Source: Oscillospiraceae bacterium
Lineage (GTDB): Bacteria > Bacillota_A > Clostridia > Oscillospirales > Oscillospiraceae
Assembly (NCBI GenBank): GCA_017545325.1
Contig: JAFWOX010000006.1
Location: forward strand, 1 to 30,564
Direction: 5' to 3'
DNA length: 30,564 nt
Shown here: piece by piece, positions 1 through 6,720 of the stretch
How the letters are laid out: the number at the start of each line of letters is the position of its first letter
How positions within the stretch are numbered: the stretch's first letter is position 1
Notes under the pieces: model-generated
Database searches by the model: none
Seen by the model: the letters and a program-made list of their open reading frames with translations, nothing else
Told to the model about the DNA's origin: nothing
Translations under genes and position numbers: made by a program

Positions 1-19
1 GACATGCCGGTGGCATGTC
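1..19. repeat. Short inverted repeat at window edge
   Basis: GACATGCC and GGCATGTC form a perfect 8 bp inverted repeat with a 3-base loop. It could be the tail of a terminator or an operator belonging to a gene outside the window. No gene is visible between it and the hairpin at 61-90. Confidence 0.4.
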
Positions 20-60
20 AGAGCCGCGCCTTGTTGCTGCCGACCTCCGCAAAAGGAGTC

Positions 61-90
61 TGGGGGCTGACGCAAATGCGTCAGCCCCCA
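61..90 (-). terminator. Perfect hairpin downstream of the EamA transporter gene
   Basis: Two perfectly complementary 14-base arms (TGGGGGCTGACGCA and its reverse complement) are separated by two bases. The hairpin lies 15 bases past the stop of the minus-strand transporter gene. On the minus strand it is followed by a short CTCCTTTT tract, so it is most likely an intrinsic terminator with a weak U tail. Confidence 0.65.
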
Positions 91-105
91 GGTCTTTGAT
101 TCGTA

Positions 106-1053
106 TTATTCCGCCAGGCCTTCCGCCAAGCCAAGAAGGATGATTCCCGCGAAGGTGATGAAGATGGCGGCATACTGCTTCCTGGGCAGCTTCTCCTTCA
201 GGATCAGCCGGGAGAGGACTACGGAAACCACGCAGTAGGAGCCCACCAGGGGGGCGGTCACCGCCGCCGCGCCGCCGATGACGTGGGCGTAGGCGTACTG
301 CCCGGCAGTCTCGAAGATCGCCGCCACCAACCGGGCCCCCCGGTATTTCAGCGGCGGCTTATGGGCGGGGACCTTCTTCCGGGTGGCCAGGAGGTAGACG
401 ATCAGCACAACGGCCACCAGCAGGAAGGTGAGCTCATAGGCGGTATTCCCCACGTCCTCGATGGTATCCTCCGTCACGTTCAGCAGCCAGGTGCTCTCCA
501 TATCCAGGCAGGGATCATCCAGGAAGGTGCCCAGGGTATCAATGACGCAGTAGGCCAGGGGCAGGAGAAAAGCCCCCAGGCCGGTGCGGAACCTCCGCCC
601 ATCCTGATGGGCGATCTCCCCCGCATCCCGGTTCTTCTCAAAGAGGCCCAGGAGGAAGACGCCCAGGCAGCAGAAGACGATGCCGATCCAGGTGAAAACG
701 CTCTCCGGCATTTCCTGCAGGATGAGGATGCCCAGAAGGGCGGCCAGAGCGCCGGAGCAGTTCTCCACCGGAGAGACGATGCTCAGCTCCAGGTACCGGA
801 GGCCCAGGTAGCCGATGGCCATGGATAGGATGTACATCACGGAGACGGGGGCATAGCGGATGAGGTTCCGCCAGTCGAAGCCGATATCCTGGAAGATCAG
901 CGTATAGGCGGCATGGAGGCCGAAGACGATCCCCACCGCGACGGTGGTCTTCAGATGGCTGCGCCGGTCCTCCGGATCGGCGCCGCTTTTATAGAACAGA
1001 TCCGCGAAGCCCCAGCACAGGGTCGCGGTGAGAGCAGTCCAAAACCAGGTCAT
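106..1053 (-). CDS. EamA/DMT-family membrane transporter
   Basis: A 315-residue, very hydrophobic protein with about ten predicted membrane helices arranged as two halves, as in drug/metabolite transporters of the EamA type. It starts with a helix containing CWGFADLFYKSGA. A helix near residues 95-115 (ENCSGALAALLGILILQE) has the EamA pattern that is typically repeated in each half, and the second half ends in a similar helix followed by LILKEKLPRKQ. The loop between the halves, near residues 185-205, is acidic and longer than usual. The substrate cannot be read from sequence; amino acids, nucleotides or other small metabolites are exported by relatives. It lies 15 bases after the YbaK-like gene on the same strand, so the two are probably co-transcribed from the promoter near 1600. 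Confidence 0.85.
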   Translation of the reverse strand: MTWFWTALTATLCWGFADLFYKSGADPEDRRSHLKTTVAVGIVFGLHAAYTLIFQDIGFDWRNLIRYAPVSVMYILSMAIGYLGLRYLELSIVSPVENCSGALAALLGILILQEMPESVFTWIGIVFCCLGVFLLGLFEKNRDAGEIAHQDGRRFRTGLGAFLLPLAYCVIDTLGTFLDDPCLDMESTWLLNVTEDTIEDVGNTAYELTFLLVAVVLIVYLLATRKKVPAHKPPLKYRGARLVAAIFETAGQYAYAHVIGGAAAVTAPLVGSYCVVSVVLSRLILKEKLPRKQYAAIFITFAGIILLGLAEGLAE

Positions 1054-1068
1054 TTCCCTTTTCCTTCC

Positions 1069-1563
1069 TTATCTGTTTCCTTCCGGGAGTCTGCACACGT
1101 CCACCCAGCCCTTGGCGCAGGACAGCTCCTCCAGCTCGCGGAGGCTCAGCTCGATGGCGCTGTTGGCGCTCCCCGCCGCGGGGAACACGGTATCGAAGCG
1201 GCGGAGGGATTCATCCAGCCAAACCTCCACCCCGGAGTTGACCCCGAAGGGGCAGACGCCCCCTGCGGCATGACCGATGCAGTCCGCCGCCTCCTCCCGC
1301 CCCAGCATCTTCGGCTTGCAGCCGAAGCGGGCTTTATACTTGGCGTTGTCCAGCCGGGCGTCCCCCGCAGCAACCACCAGCAGCACCCCCTCCCCCGCCG
1401 GGCCGACGAGACGCAGGGCAAGGCTTTTGGCGATGCGCTCCGGGGCGCAGCTCAGCGCTTTTGCCGCCAGCTCCACCGTGGCGCTGGACACGGGAAATTC
1501 CAGGATCCGGCCAGGGTCCACCCCTCGGGCGGCGAGCCAGGCTCTTGCGCGTTCAATGGACAT
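1069..1563 (-). CDS. YbaK/EbsC-family aminoacyl-tRNA deacylase-like protein
   Basis: A 164-residue protein of normal length for the YbaK/ProX superfamily, whose members hydrolyse mischarged tRNAs such as Cys-tRNA(Pro) in the cytoplasm. Visible family signatures are SSATVELAAKAL near residues 26-37, ERIAKSLALR near 42-51 with the conserved lysine, a GGVCPFGV segment near 101-108, and FPAAGSANSAIELS near 127-140. The start is ATG, preceded by AAAGGAG at a good distance. The enzyme probably discharges a non-cognate aminoacyl-tRNA, but whether the substrate is Cys-, Ala- or another aminoacyl-tRNA(Pro) is not determined by the sequence. It is the first gene of a two-gene unit with the downstream transporter. 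Confidence 0.88.
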   Translation of the reverse strand: MSIERARAWLAARGVDPGRILEFPVSSATVELAAKALSCAPERIAKSLALRLVGPAGEGVLLVVAAGDARLDNAKYKARFGCKPKMLGREEAADCIGHAAGGVCPFGVNSGVEVWLDESLRRFDTVFPAAGSANSAIELSLRELEELSCAKGWVDVCRLPEGNR

Positions 1564-1592
1564 GGTTTATGCTCCTTTGCAAAACTCGCCCA

Positions 1593-1621
1593 ATTGTAAC
1601 AACGGGCAGTGGAAAAAGCAA
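1593..1621 (-). promoter_or_regulatory. Promoter for the YbaK-like/transporter unit
   Basis: On the minus strand TTGCTT (1616-1621) is followed after 17 bases by TACAAT (1593-1598), 30 bases upstream of the ATG. It starts immediately after the stop of the phosphoesterase gene, so the downstream pair may be expressed independently of it. Confidence 0.55.
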
Positions 1622-1624
1622 GCC

Positions 1625-2080
1625 TTAGTCCCAGGGGATCTCTACACGCTGCACAGTGATCCCGCTCTCCCCTGCCTCCGCCAGGGCGAAGGTGATGGGC
1701 TGGCCGAAGCGCCGGGGGCCGCAGCTTCCGGGATTCAGCAGCAGTGTCCTCCCCTGCCTCCCCTCCAGGTACCGGTGGGTATGCCCCGTAATCACCAGGT
1801 CATAGGGGCTCAGGTCCCGGGGCAGGTCCCGCTTCATATGTGCCATGCAGATCCGCAGGCCGCCCAGAGGCAGATCCAGGGTCAGGGGGATGCCCTCCCC
1901 CCAGGAGCCCCAGTCGTTGTTGCCCCGCACCGCGTAAACCGGGGCGAGCTCCCCCAGGGCGTCCAGGATATCCTGCCCGCCGATATCCCCTCCATGGAGA
2001 ATGACCGAGCAGCCCTCCAGCACCGCCGTGACCTCCGGCCGAAGCAGCCCGTGGGTATCCGATACCACGCCGATCCTCAT
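1625..2080 (-). CDS. YfcE-type metallophosphoesterase
   Basis: A small calcineurin-like phosphodiesterase of about 151 residues. Metal-binding motifs appear in the expected order: SDTHG near residues 7-11, HGGD near 30-33, RGNND near 53-57, and GHTHR in the second half. Family members (YfcE, MJ0936) are cytoplasmic metal-dependent phosphodiesterases active on model substrates; the physiological substrate is usually unknown. An in-frame ATG two codons further upstream is possible, but GGAGGG lies directly against that codon and 6 bases before the ATG at 2080, which yields MRIGVVSDTHG, the typical family N-terminus. The gene is divergent from the oxidoreductase operon and shares a promoter element with it. 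Confidence 0.9.
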   Translation of the reverse strand: MRIGVVSDTHGLLRPEVTAVLEGCSVILHGGDIGGQDILDALGELAPVYAVRGNNDWGSWGEGIPLTLDLPLGGLRICMAHMKRDLPRDLSPYDLVITGHTHRYLEGRQGRTLLLNPGSCGPRRFGQPITFALAEAGESGITVQRVEIPWD

Positions 2081-2098
2081 GCGCATCCCTCCCGGGAA

Positions 2099-2127
2099 AC
2101 TATACCATCCCCCGCTCCGGTTTGCAA
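2099..2127 (-). promoter_or_regulatory. Promoter of the phosphoesterase gene, sharing its -35 box with the divergent operon
   Basis: Minus-strand TTGCAA (2122-2127), a 17-base spacer and TATAGT (2099-2104). The leader would be only about a dozen bases but contains GGAGGG. The -35 hexamer is self-complementary and also serves the plus-strand promoter. Confidence 0.6.
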
Positions 2128-2150
2128 TGCCCGTCGGCCTGTGGTATAAT
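2122..2150 (+). promoter_or_regulatory. Promoter of the four-gene redox/ligase/kinase operon
   Basis: TTGCAA (2122-2127), a 17-base spacer and a consensus TATAAT (2145-2150). Transcription should start near 2157, giving a leader of about 43 bases before the ATG at 2200. Confidence 0.7.
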
Positions 2151-2199
2151 TCGGGTTGTATGATTATGGGCTTTTGCCCGTCTCGGAGAGTGATCCTGT

Positions 2200-4407
2200 A
2201 TGCAGCTGGAAGACTTCAACCAATACACCCGAAACTGCTTCAACGGCGAGCCCGCCTCCTGCTCCTGCGCCTGCCCCTTCGGGCTGGATATACGCGCCTT
2301 TGCGGAAAAATGCGCAAACGGGCGGTGGAACGCCGCCTGGAAGGCCCTCCGCACCGCCGCGGTCTTTCCCAGCCTGGTGGCCGCCCTCTGTCCCGCCCCC
2401 TGCCGGGAACACTGCCAGCGGGCCCAGCTGGGGGGCGCCATCGACCTGCCCGGGCTGGAGGCCGCCGCCATCCGCTTCGCCAAAAGCAAAAAGGCGGACA
2501 GCTTCAATATTCCCCCAAAGGACAAAAGGGTGGCGGTGGTGGGCGCCGGTCCCGCCGGTCTTTCCGCCGCCCTGCAGCTGGCGCTGAAAAAGTATATCGT
2601 CACCGTGTTCGAGCGGGAGGAGACCTGGGGCGGAAGCCTCCGCACCCATCCCCGCTTCCCGGAGTTCGACGAGGAGTTCCGCTTCCAGTTCACCGCCGTG
2701 AAGCCCGGGTTCCTGGAATTCGTCTACGGGCGGGAAATCCTGGATCCGGAGGAACTGGCGGACTACGACGCCGTCTATCTGGCCACCGGCCGGGACGGGG
2801 CCGTCTGGGCGGATGAGCGCTTCTATCCGGGCGGCGAAGCTGCAGGCAGGAGCCTGATCGAAGGCGTCGCCATGGGGCCCCAGGCCGCCAAGGCCATAGA
2901 GTCCTTCCTCATGACCGGCCGCCGGGAGGAGATCCAGGATCCCCGGCACGAGAACCCCTGCGAGCGCTACCTCCCCCACCCGGGCATAGAAGCCGAGCCT
3001 CCCCGGGATCCGGAGACGGAGGAGGGGGCCCAGGCGGAGGCCGCCCGCTGCCTGCAGTGCGACTGCAGCGCCTGTCTGGATGGCTGCGAAATGCTGAAAA
3101 AATACCGGAAAAAGCCCCATGGCATCGCCCGGGAGACCTACGCGGATTCCGCCGCGGCGCCGCCCATCGCCACCCAGAGCATCGTGCGCCAGACCTATTC
3201 CTGCACCAACTGCGGCCTCTGCAAGGAGGTCTGTCCGGAGCATGCGGACCTGGGGGCGGTGTTCATGCTCTCCCGCACAGACCGCTTCCGCCGGAATACC
3301 GGACCCAGAGCCTTCCACGACTTTTGGCTCAAGGAGCTGGATCTTGCCTCCGGGGAGGCCTCCGTCTGTCTGCCCCCGCCGGGGAAGCAGACCTGCGCCT
3401 ATGCCTTCTTCCCGGGCTGCCGCCTGGGGATGGACGCCCCGGAGCAGGTGAAGGAAGCCTACCGTTTCCTGAGGGAGATGAAGCCCGGGGAGGTGGGGCT
3501 CATGCTGGGCTGCTGCGGCGTGCCCGCCCTGTGGGCCGGGGACCTGGACCGGCTGGAGGCGGTAAAGACGAAGCTGCGGCGGGAATGGGAATCCCTGGGG
3601 AAGCCCACCCTGGTCTTCGCCTGCGCCACCTGCGAGCGCACCTTTGCGGACGCCCTGCCGGAGATCCCCCAGATCTCCCTCTACGCCCTCATGGCGGAGG
3701 CGGGCCTGAAGCCGACGGGAACCCCCTTCCCCCAGGCTGCGGTGTTCGACCCCTGCGCCGCCCGGGCCTTCGGGGAGATGAAGAGCGCCGTGCGGGAGCT
3801 GGCGAGGCGCACCGGCGCGGAGCTGGAGGAGATCGAGGGCCCCGGCCGCTGCTGCGGCTACGGCGGACATATCCGCATCCCCAACCCGGAGATGTACCGG
3901 GAGATCGGGGAGAACAGCGCCGCCCTCTCGGATAAGCCCTATTTCGTCTACTGCGCCAACTGCCTGGAGGTGTTCCGGGAACGGGGCAAGAGCGCGGCTC
4001 ACATCCTGGACCTGTACTTCCCCGGCGGGCAGGAGAGAACGCCTACCATCCTGGAAAAGCATGAAAACGCCCTGCGGCTCAAGCAGAGCCTGATGAAGGA
4101 GATCTGGAACATGGATTTCGCGCCGGAGCGTCAGCCCTGGGACGGGCTGCATCTGACCCTGGAGGAAGGGCTGGAGGAAAAGCTGGAGCGCTGCTTCATC
4201 AGCCTCCGGGATATTCAGGAGACCATCTGGACCGCCGAGACCGGCGGGGACAAGCTGGTATCCGAGGAGGGCTGGAGCCTCGCCAGCCTGGTGAAGCCGG
4301 TGGTGACCTACTGGGTGCAGTATAAGCCCACCCCCGGCGGCGGGGCAGAGGATTACACCGTGTGTACAGCCTACAGCCACCGAATGAAATGGGAGAGGAC
4401 CATCTGA
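2200..4407 (+). CDS. Flavin/iron-sulfur oxidoreductase with two CCG domains (dicluster-binding family)
   Basis: A 735-residue multidomain redox protein. Residues 20-85 form a GltD/DPYD-type iron-sulfur region (Cys21, 23, 25, 64, 68, 72). A flavin-binding GAGPAG lies at 115-120 and LATGRDG at about 195-201. A cysteine cluster follows at 284-296, then a ferredoxin motif CxxCxxCxxxCP at 335-346. Two HdrB/GlpC-type CCG domains come next: PGC 407, CCG 438-440, CATC 475-478; then DPC 519, CCG 551-553, CANC 585-588. The C-terminus ends in a domain of about 100 residues containing VTYWVQYKP and AYSHRMK. This matches the pyridine nucleotide-disulfide oxidoreductase/dicluster-binding proteins found with DVU_1557-type proteins. 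Only about 50 residues separate the flavin motif from LATG, so the usual NAD(P)H domain seems missing. It heads an operon and the next gene starts one base after its stop. Confidence 0.85.
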   Translation: MQLEDFNQYTRNCFNGEPASCSCACPFGLDIRAFAEKCANGRWNAAWKALRTAAVFPSLVAALCPAPCREHCQRAQLGGAIDLPGLEAAAIRFAKSKKADSFNIPPKDKRVAVVGAGPAGLSAALQLALKKYIVTVFEREETWGGSLRTHPRFPEFDEEFRFQFTAVKPGFLEFVYGREILDPEELADYDAVYLATGRDGAVWADERFYPGGEAAGRSLIEGVAMGPQAAKAIESFLMTGRREEIQDPRHENPCERYLPHPGIEAEPPRDPETEEGAQAEAARCLQCDCSACLDGCEMLKKYRKKPHGIARETYADSAAAPPIATQSIVRQTYSCTNCGLCKEVCPEHADLGAVFMLSRTDRFRRNTGPRAFHDFWLKELDLASGEASVCLPPPGKQTCAYAFFPGCRLGMDAPEQVKEAYRFLREMKPGEVGLMLGCCGVPALWAGDLDRLEAVKTKLRREWESLGKPTLVFACATCERTFADALPEIPQISLYALMAEAGLKPTGTPFPQAAVFDPCAARAFGEMKSAVRELARRTGAELEEIEGPGRCCGYGGHIRIPNPEMYREIGENSAALSDKPYFVYCANCLEVFRERGKSAAHILDLYFPGGQERTPTILEKHENALRLKQSLMKEIWNMDFAPERQPWDGLHLTLEEGLEEKLERCFISLRDIQETIWTAETGGDKLVSEEGWSLASLVKPVVTYWVQYKPTPGGGAEDYTVCTAYSHRMKWERTI

Positions 4408-4408
4408 T

Positions 4409-4600
4409 ATGGACGGGATCAACTGGAAATGCAATCAGTGCGGGGAACCCCTGGTGATGAAGAAGGTGGTGTTCAGCTATATGAACCGTTCCTTCTCCCA
4501 TGAGGTGCCGGTATGCCCCAAATGCAGCAAGGTATATATCTCCCAGGCCCTGGCGGAGGGCCGGATGGCTGAGGTGGAGGAGGCCCTGGAGGATAAGTGA
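4409..4600 (+). CDS. DVU_1557-like small four-cysteine redox protein
   Basis: A 63-residue protein with two CxxC pairs, CNQC (Cys8, Cys11) and CPKC (Cys36, Cys39), spaced like a zinc ribbon or rubredoxin-like metal site, and an acidic C-terminus ending in LEDK. Size, cysteine spacing and the neighbouring oxidoreductase fit the DVU_1557 family of small redox proteins. It probably binds one metal ion (Zn or Fe) and could pass electrons or act as a scaffold for the upstream oxidoreductase; the metal and role are inferred. It begins one base after the upstream stop and its stop overlaps the next start as GTGA, so it is translationally coupled on both sides. Confidence 0.85.
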   Translation: MDGINWKCNQCGEPLVMKKVVFSYMNRSFSHEVPVCPKCSKVYISQALAEGRMAEVEEALEDK

Positions 4601-5661
4601 AGGGCTTCACCACTCCGGAGGACCTGATCGCCCGCCCCGCCGACTTTGTCCAGGTCAGCCAGGGGGAGGTCAAGCGGATCGTGAGCCTCCGGTCCTCCGG
4701 CAGCACCGGTCCCGCCAAGCGGCTGTTTTTCAGCGCTGGGGACCTGGAGCGGACCATCGAATTCTTCCGCTCCGGCATGGCCCAGATCGCCCGCCCGGGG
4801 GACCGGGTGGCGGCCTGCATCGGCAGTCTCAGTCCGGATGGGCTGGGGCGGCTGCTGGAGGAAGGCCTGCGCCGCCTGGGTACGGAGCCCCTGCTCCTGG
4901 GAGCGGTGCGGAATTACGGCGAAACGGTTTCCGCCCTGCGGGAATTCCGGCCCCATACCATCGTGGGGCTGCCGGTTCAGATCCGGCGGCTCTGCCTTCT
5001 GGCGCCCGAGCTCCGGCCCCGGACCGTACTCCTCAGCGGGGACTATCTCGCGGAGAGCCTGCGGGATACCCTGGAGCGGCTCTGGGGCTGCGCCGTCTTC
5101 GACCATTACGGCCTGACGGAAAGCGGCCTGGGCTTCGCGGTGCAGTGTCCCGCCCTGGAGGGGCGGCATATCCGGGGAGACGAGCTGGAGGTGGAGATCG
5201 TAGAGCCCGGCACGGACCGGGTCCTGTCGGCGGGCCAGTGGGGGGAGATCGTCTTCACCACCCTGCGGCGGGAGGCCATGCCCCTTCGGCGCTACCGCAC
5301 CGGGGACTATGGGCGGCTGCTGCCCGGGGCCTGCCCCTGCGGCTATACCGGGCCCCGGCTGGACCGGGTCCTGGGACGGCTGACGGAGCGGGCCAAGCCC
5401 ATTTCCATCTATGCCCTGGATGAACGTCTCCTGGGCTGGGATGAGCTCTATGATTACGCCGCCTCCCTGGAGGGGGGGCGGCTCACGCTGACCGCGGACC
5501 TGGCTCCCGGAGGGAGCCTGCTGGAGTTGGCCCGGCGGCTGGAGGGGCTCTGGCCTGCGGACCGGCTGACTCTGCTGACGGGGGCGGCGCCCCCCTCCGC
5601 CGCCAAGCGGGCGGTGGAGGTCAAATCGGAAACAGGAGATTTTCAGCCATGCTCACCCTGA
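4597..5661 (+). CDS. AMP-dependent CoA-ligase-like enzyme (DVU_1553-like, short PaaK relative)
   Basis: A 354-residue ANL-superfamily adenylating enzyme resembling phenylacetate-CoA ligase. Visible motifs are the phosphate-binding SSGSTGPAKR (residues 33-42), DHYGLTESG (169-177), which corresponds to the adenine/acyl-site motif, and YRTGDYG (233-239), followed by PCGYTGPRLDRVLGR. A C-terminal lysine is present in SAAKRAVEVK. Classical PaaK proteins are about 430 residues, so this one is shortened, mostly in the N-terminal acyl-binding half. It would activate a carboxylic acid as the acyl-adenylate, possibly to a CoA thioester; the acid is unknown. The GTG start overlaps the upstream stop by four bases. 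Neighbours place it in the DVU_155x-type cassette. Confidence 0.82.
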   Translation: MKGFTTPEDLIARPADFVQVSQGEVKRIVSLRSSGSTGPAKRLFFSAGDLERTIEFFRSGMAQIARPGDRVAACIGSLSPDGLGRLLEEGLRRLGTEPLLLGAVRNYGETVSALREFRPHTIVGLPVQIRRLCLLAPELRPRTVLLSGDYLAESLRDTLERLWGCAVFDHYGLTESGLGFAVQCPALEGRHIRGDELEVEIVEPGTDRVLSAGQWGEIVFTTLRREAMPLRRYRTGDYGRLLPGACPCGYTGPRLDRVLGRLTERAKPISIYALDERLLGWDELYDYAASLEGGRLTLTADLAPGGSLLELARRLEGLWPADRLTLLTGAAPPSAAKRAVEVKSETGDFQPCSP

Positions 5662-6659
5662 CCCCCGGGGAGGTCACCCCCATTCTTCGGGATTTCGGCG
5701 TCCTCTCCCCCGCTGCGGCCCTGACGGAGCTGCAGCGATACGACTATACGGAAGGCGGACCGGACGTGCGCCTGATCCTCCGGGCGGATACGGAGGACGG
5801 GCGGCGCTTCGTTCTGCGCCTGCGCCGGGAACCGGGCGTGACCCGGGAGCTGGCGGAGGCCCAGAGCCGGTTCGCCCGGCTTCTCCGGGACCGGGGCGTC
5901 GAAACGCCCAGGGTCCTGCGCAGTGAGGGGCTTTTTGCCCGGGAATATGCGCTGAACGGGTATAAGGTCCTGGCGAATCTGGAGGAATTCGCCCCCGGGG
6001 AGCTGACCCTGGTGGATATCCCCACGGCGGAGGAGACCGGGGCGCTCCTGGCCCGGATGCACAATATCGCGGAGGGGGAGAACGTCCACGTGGACGGGCC
6101 GGTGCTCTTCGATCCCCTCCGACGGAACGACCTGTTCCGCTTTTCCGCCTTCACCGATATGGGGAGTTTTCTCCGGGAGACGGACGGAGCCCTGTATGGG
6201 GAGATCCTCCGGCGGTACTATGCCCTGCGGGGAAAGATCCAGGCCCTGGACCGGGCGCCCCGGTATGCGGTGCAGGGGGACGTCAGCGACTGCAACCTCT
6301 ACCGTACCGGCGAAGGAAAGCTGGGGATCTTCGACTTCAACAACTGCGGGGATAACGGGCTCTTCGCGGACGCCGTGATGCAGGCCGTCTTCGAAGCCCG
6401 GCTCATGGACTACCCGGAGGACCTGCAGGACCGGGAGGCGCGGATCCTGTCCGCTTTTCTCCGGGGGTACCTAGGGGAACGCCCCTTCACCCGGGAGGAA
6501 CGGGAGCTGTACCCCAGTCTGTACGGGATCATCACGGCTTTCTGGCTGGGCGATCTGCAATGGGGATCCCTGGTGAAGACGGGGGACCGGGAGGCGGTAC
6601 ACGCCCGGATGGAGGGAATACTGAGGAAGCTGACGGAGCTGCCGGAGATGCCGGTATAG
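5649..6659 (+). CDS. APH/homoserine-kinase-II-like phosphotransferase
   Basis: A 336-residue protein with the aminoglycoside-phosphotransferase/choline-kinase fold. The N-lobe holds FVLRLRREPG with the likely ATP-binding lysine replaced by arginine. A hinge region with LANLEEFAPGE follows. The catalytic loop reads VQGDVSDCN (residues 208-216), where the usual HGDxxxxN has Gln instead of His but keeps Asp211 and Asn216. The metal-binding segment is IFDFNNCGDN near 226-235. It probably phosphorylates a small hydroxyl- or amine-bearing metabolite; drug resistance is not implied. The ATG lies 13 bases inside the upstream ligase gene, so translation is coupled, suggesting the kinase acts in the same pathway. 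It is the last gene of the operon and is followed by a terminator. Confidence 0.78.
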   Translation: MLTLTPGEVTPILRDFGVLSPAAALTELQRYDYTEGGPDVRLILRADTEDGRRFVLRLRREPGVTRELAEAQSRFARLLRDRGVETPRVLRSEGLFAREYALNGYKVLANLEEFAPGELTLVDIPTAEETGALLARMHNIAEGENVHVDGPVLFDPLRRNDLFRFSAFTDMGSFLRETDGALYGEILRRYYALRGKIQALDRAPRYAVQGDVSDCNLYRTGEGKLGIFDFNNCGDNGLFADAVMQAVFEARLMDYPEDLQDREARILSAFLRGYLGERPFTREERELYPSLYGIITAFWLGDLQWGSLVKTGDREAVHARMEGILRKLTELPEMPV

Positions 6660-6675
6660 CACAAGAGAATCGTAA

Positions 6676-6703
6676 GGGCTGAGCGGACAAAACCGCTCAG
6701 CCC
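6676..6703. terminator. Bidirectional terminator between convergent operons
   Basis: Arms GGGCTGAGCGG and CCGCTCAGCCC pair perfectly over 11 bp around a 6-base loop ACAAAA. TGTTTTG follows on the plus strand. It sits between the kinase stop (6659) and the M56 gene stop (6721), so it can serve both converging operons. Confidence 0.85.
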
Positions 6704-6720
6704 ATGTTTTGCGTATCGGC

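Noticed and set aside
2164..4434. A 756-codon minus-strand frame opposite the oxidoreductase gene
   Set aside because: The protein lacks any known motif, while the plus strand shows ordered iron-sulfur and flavin motifs.
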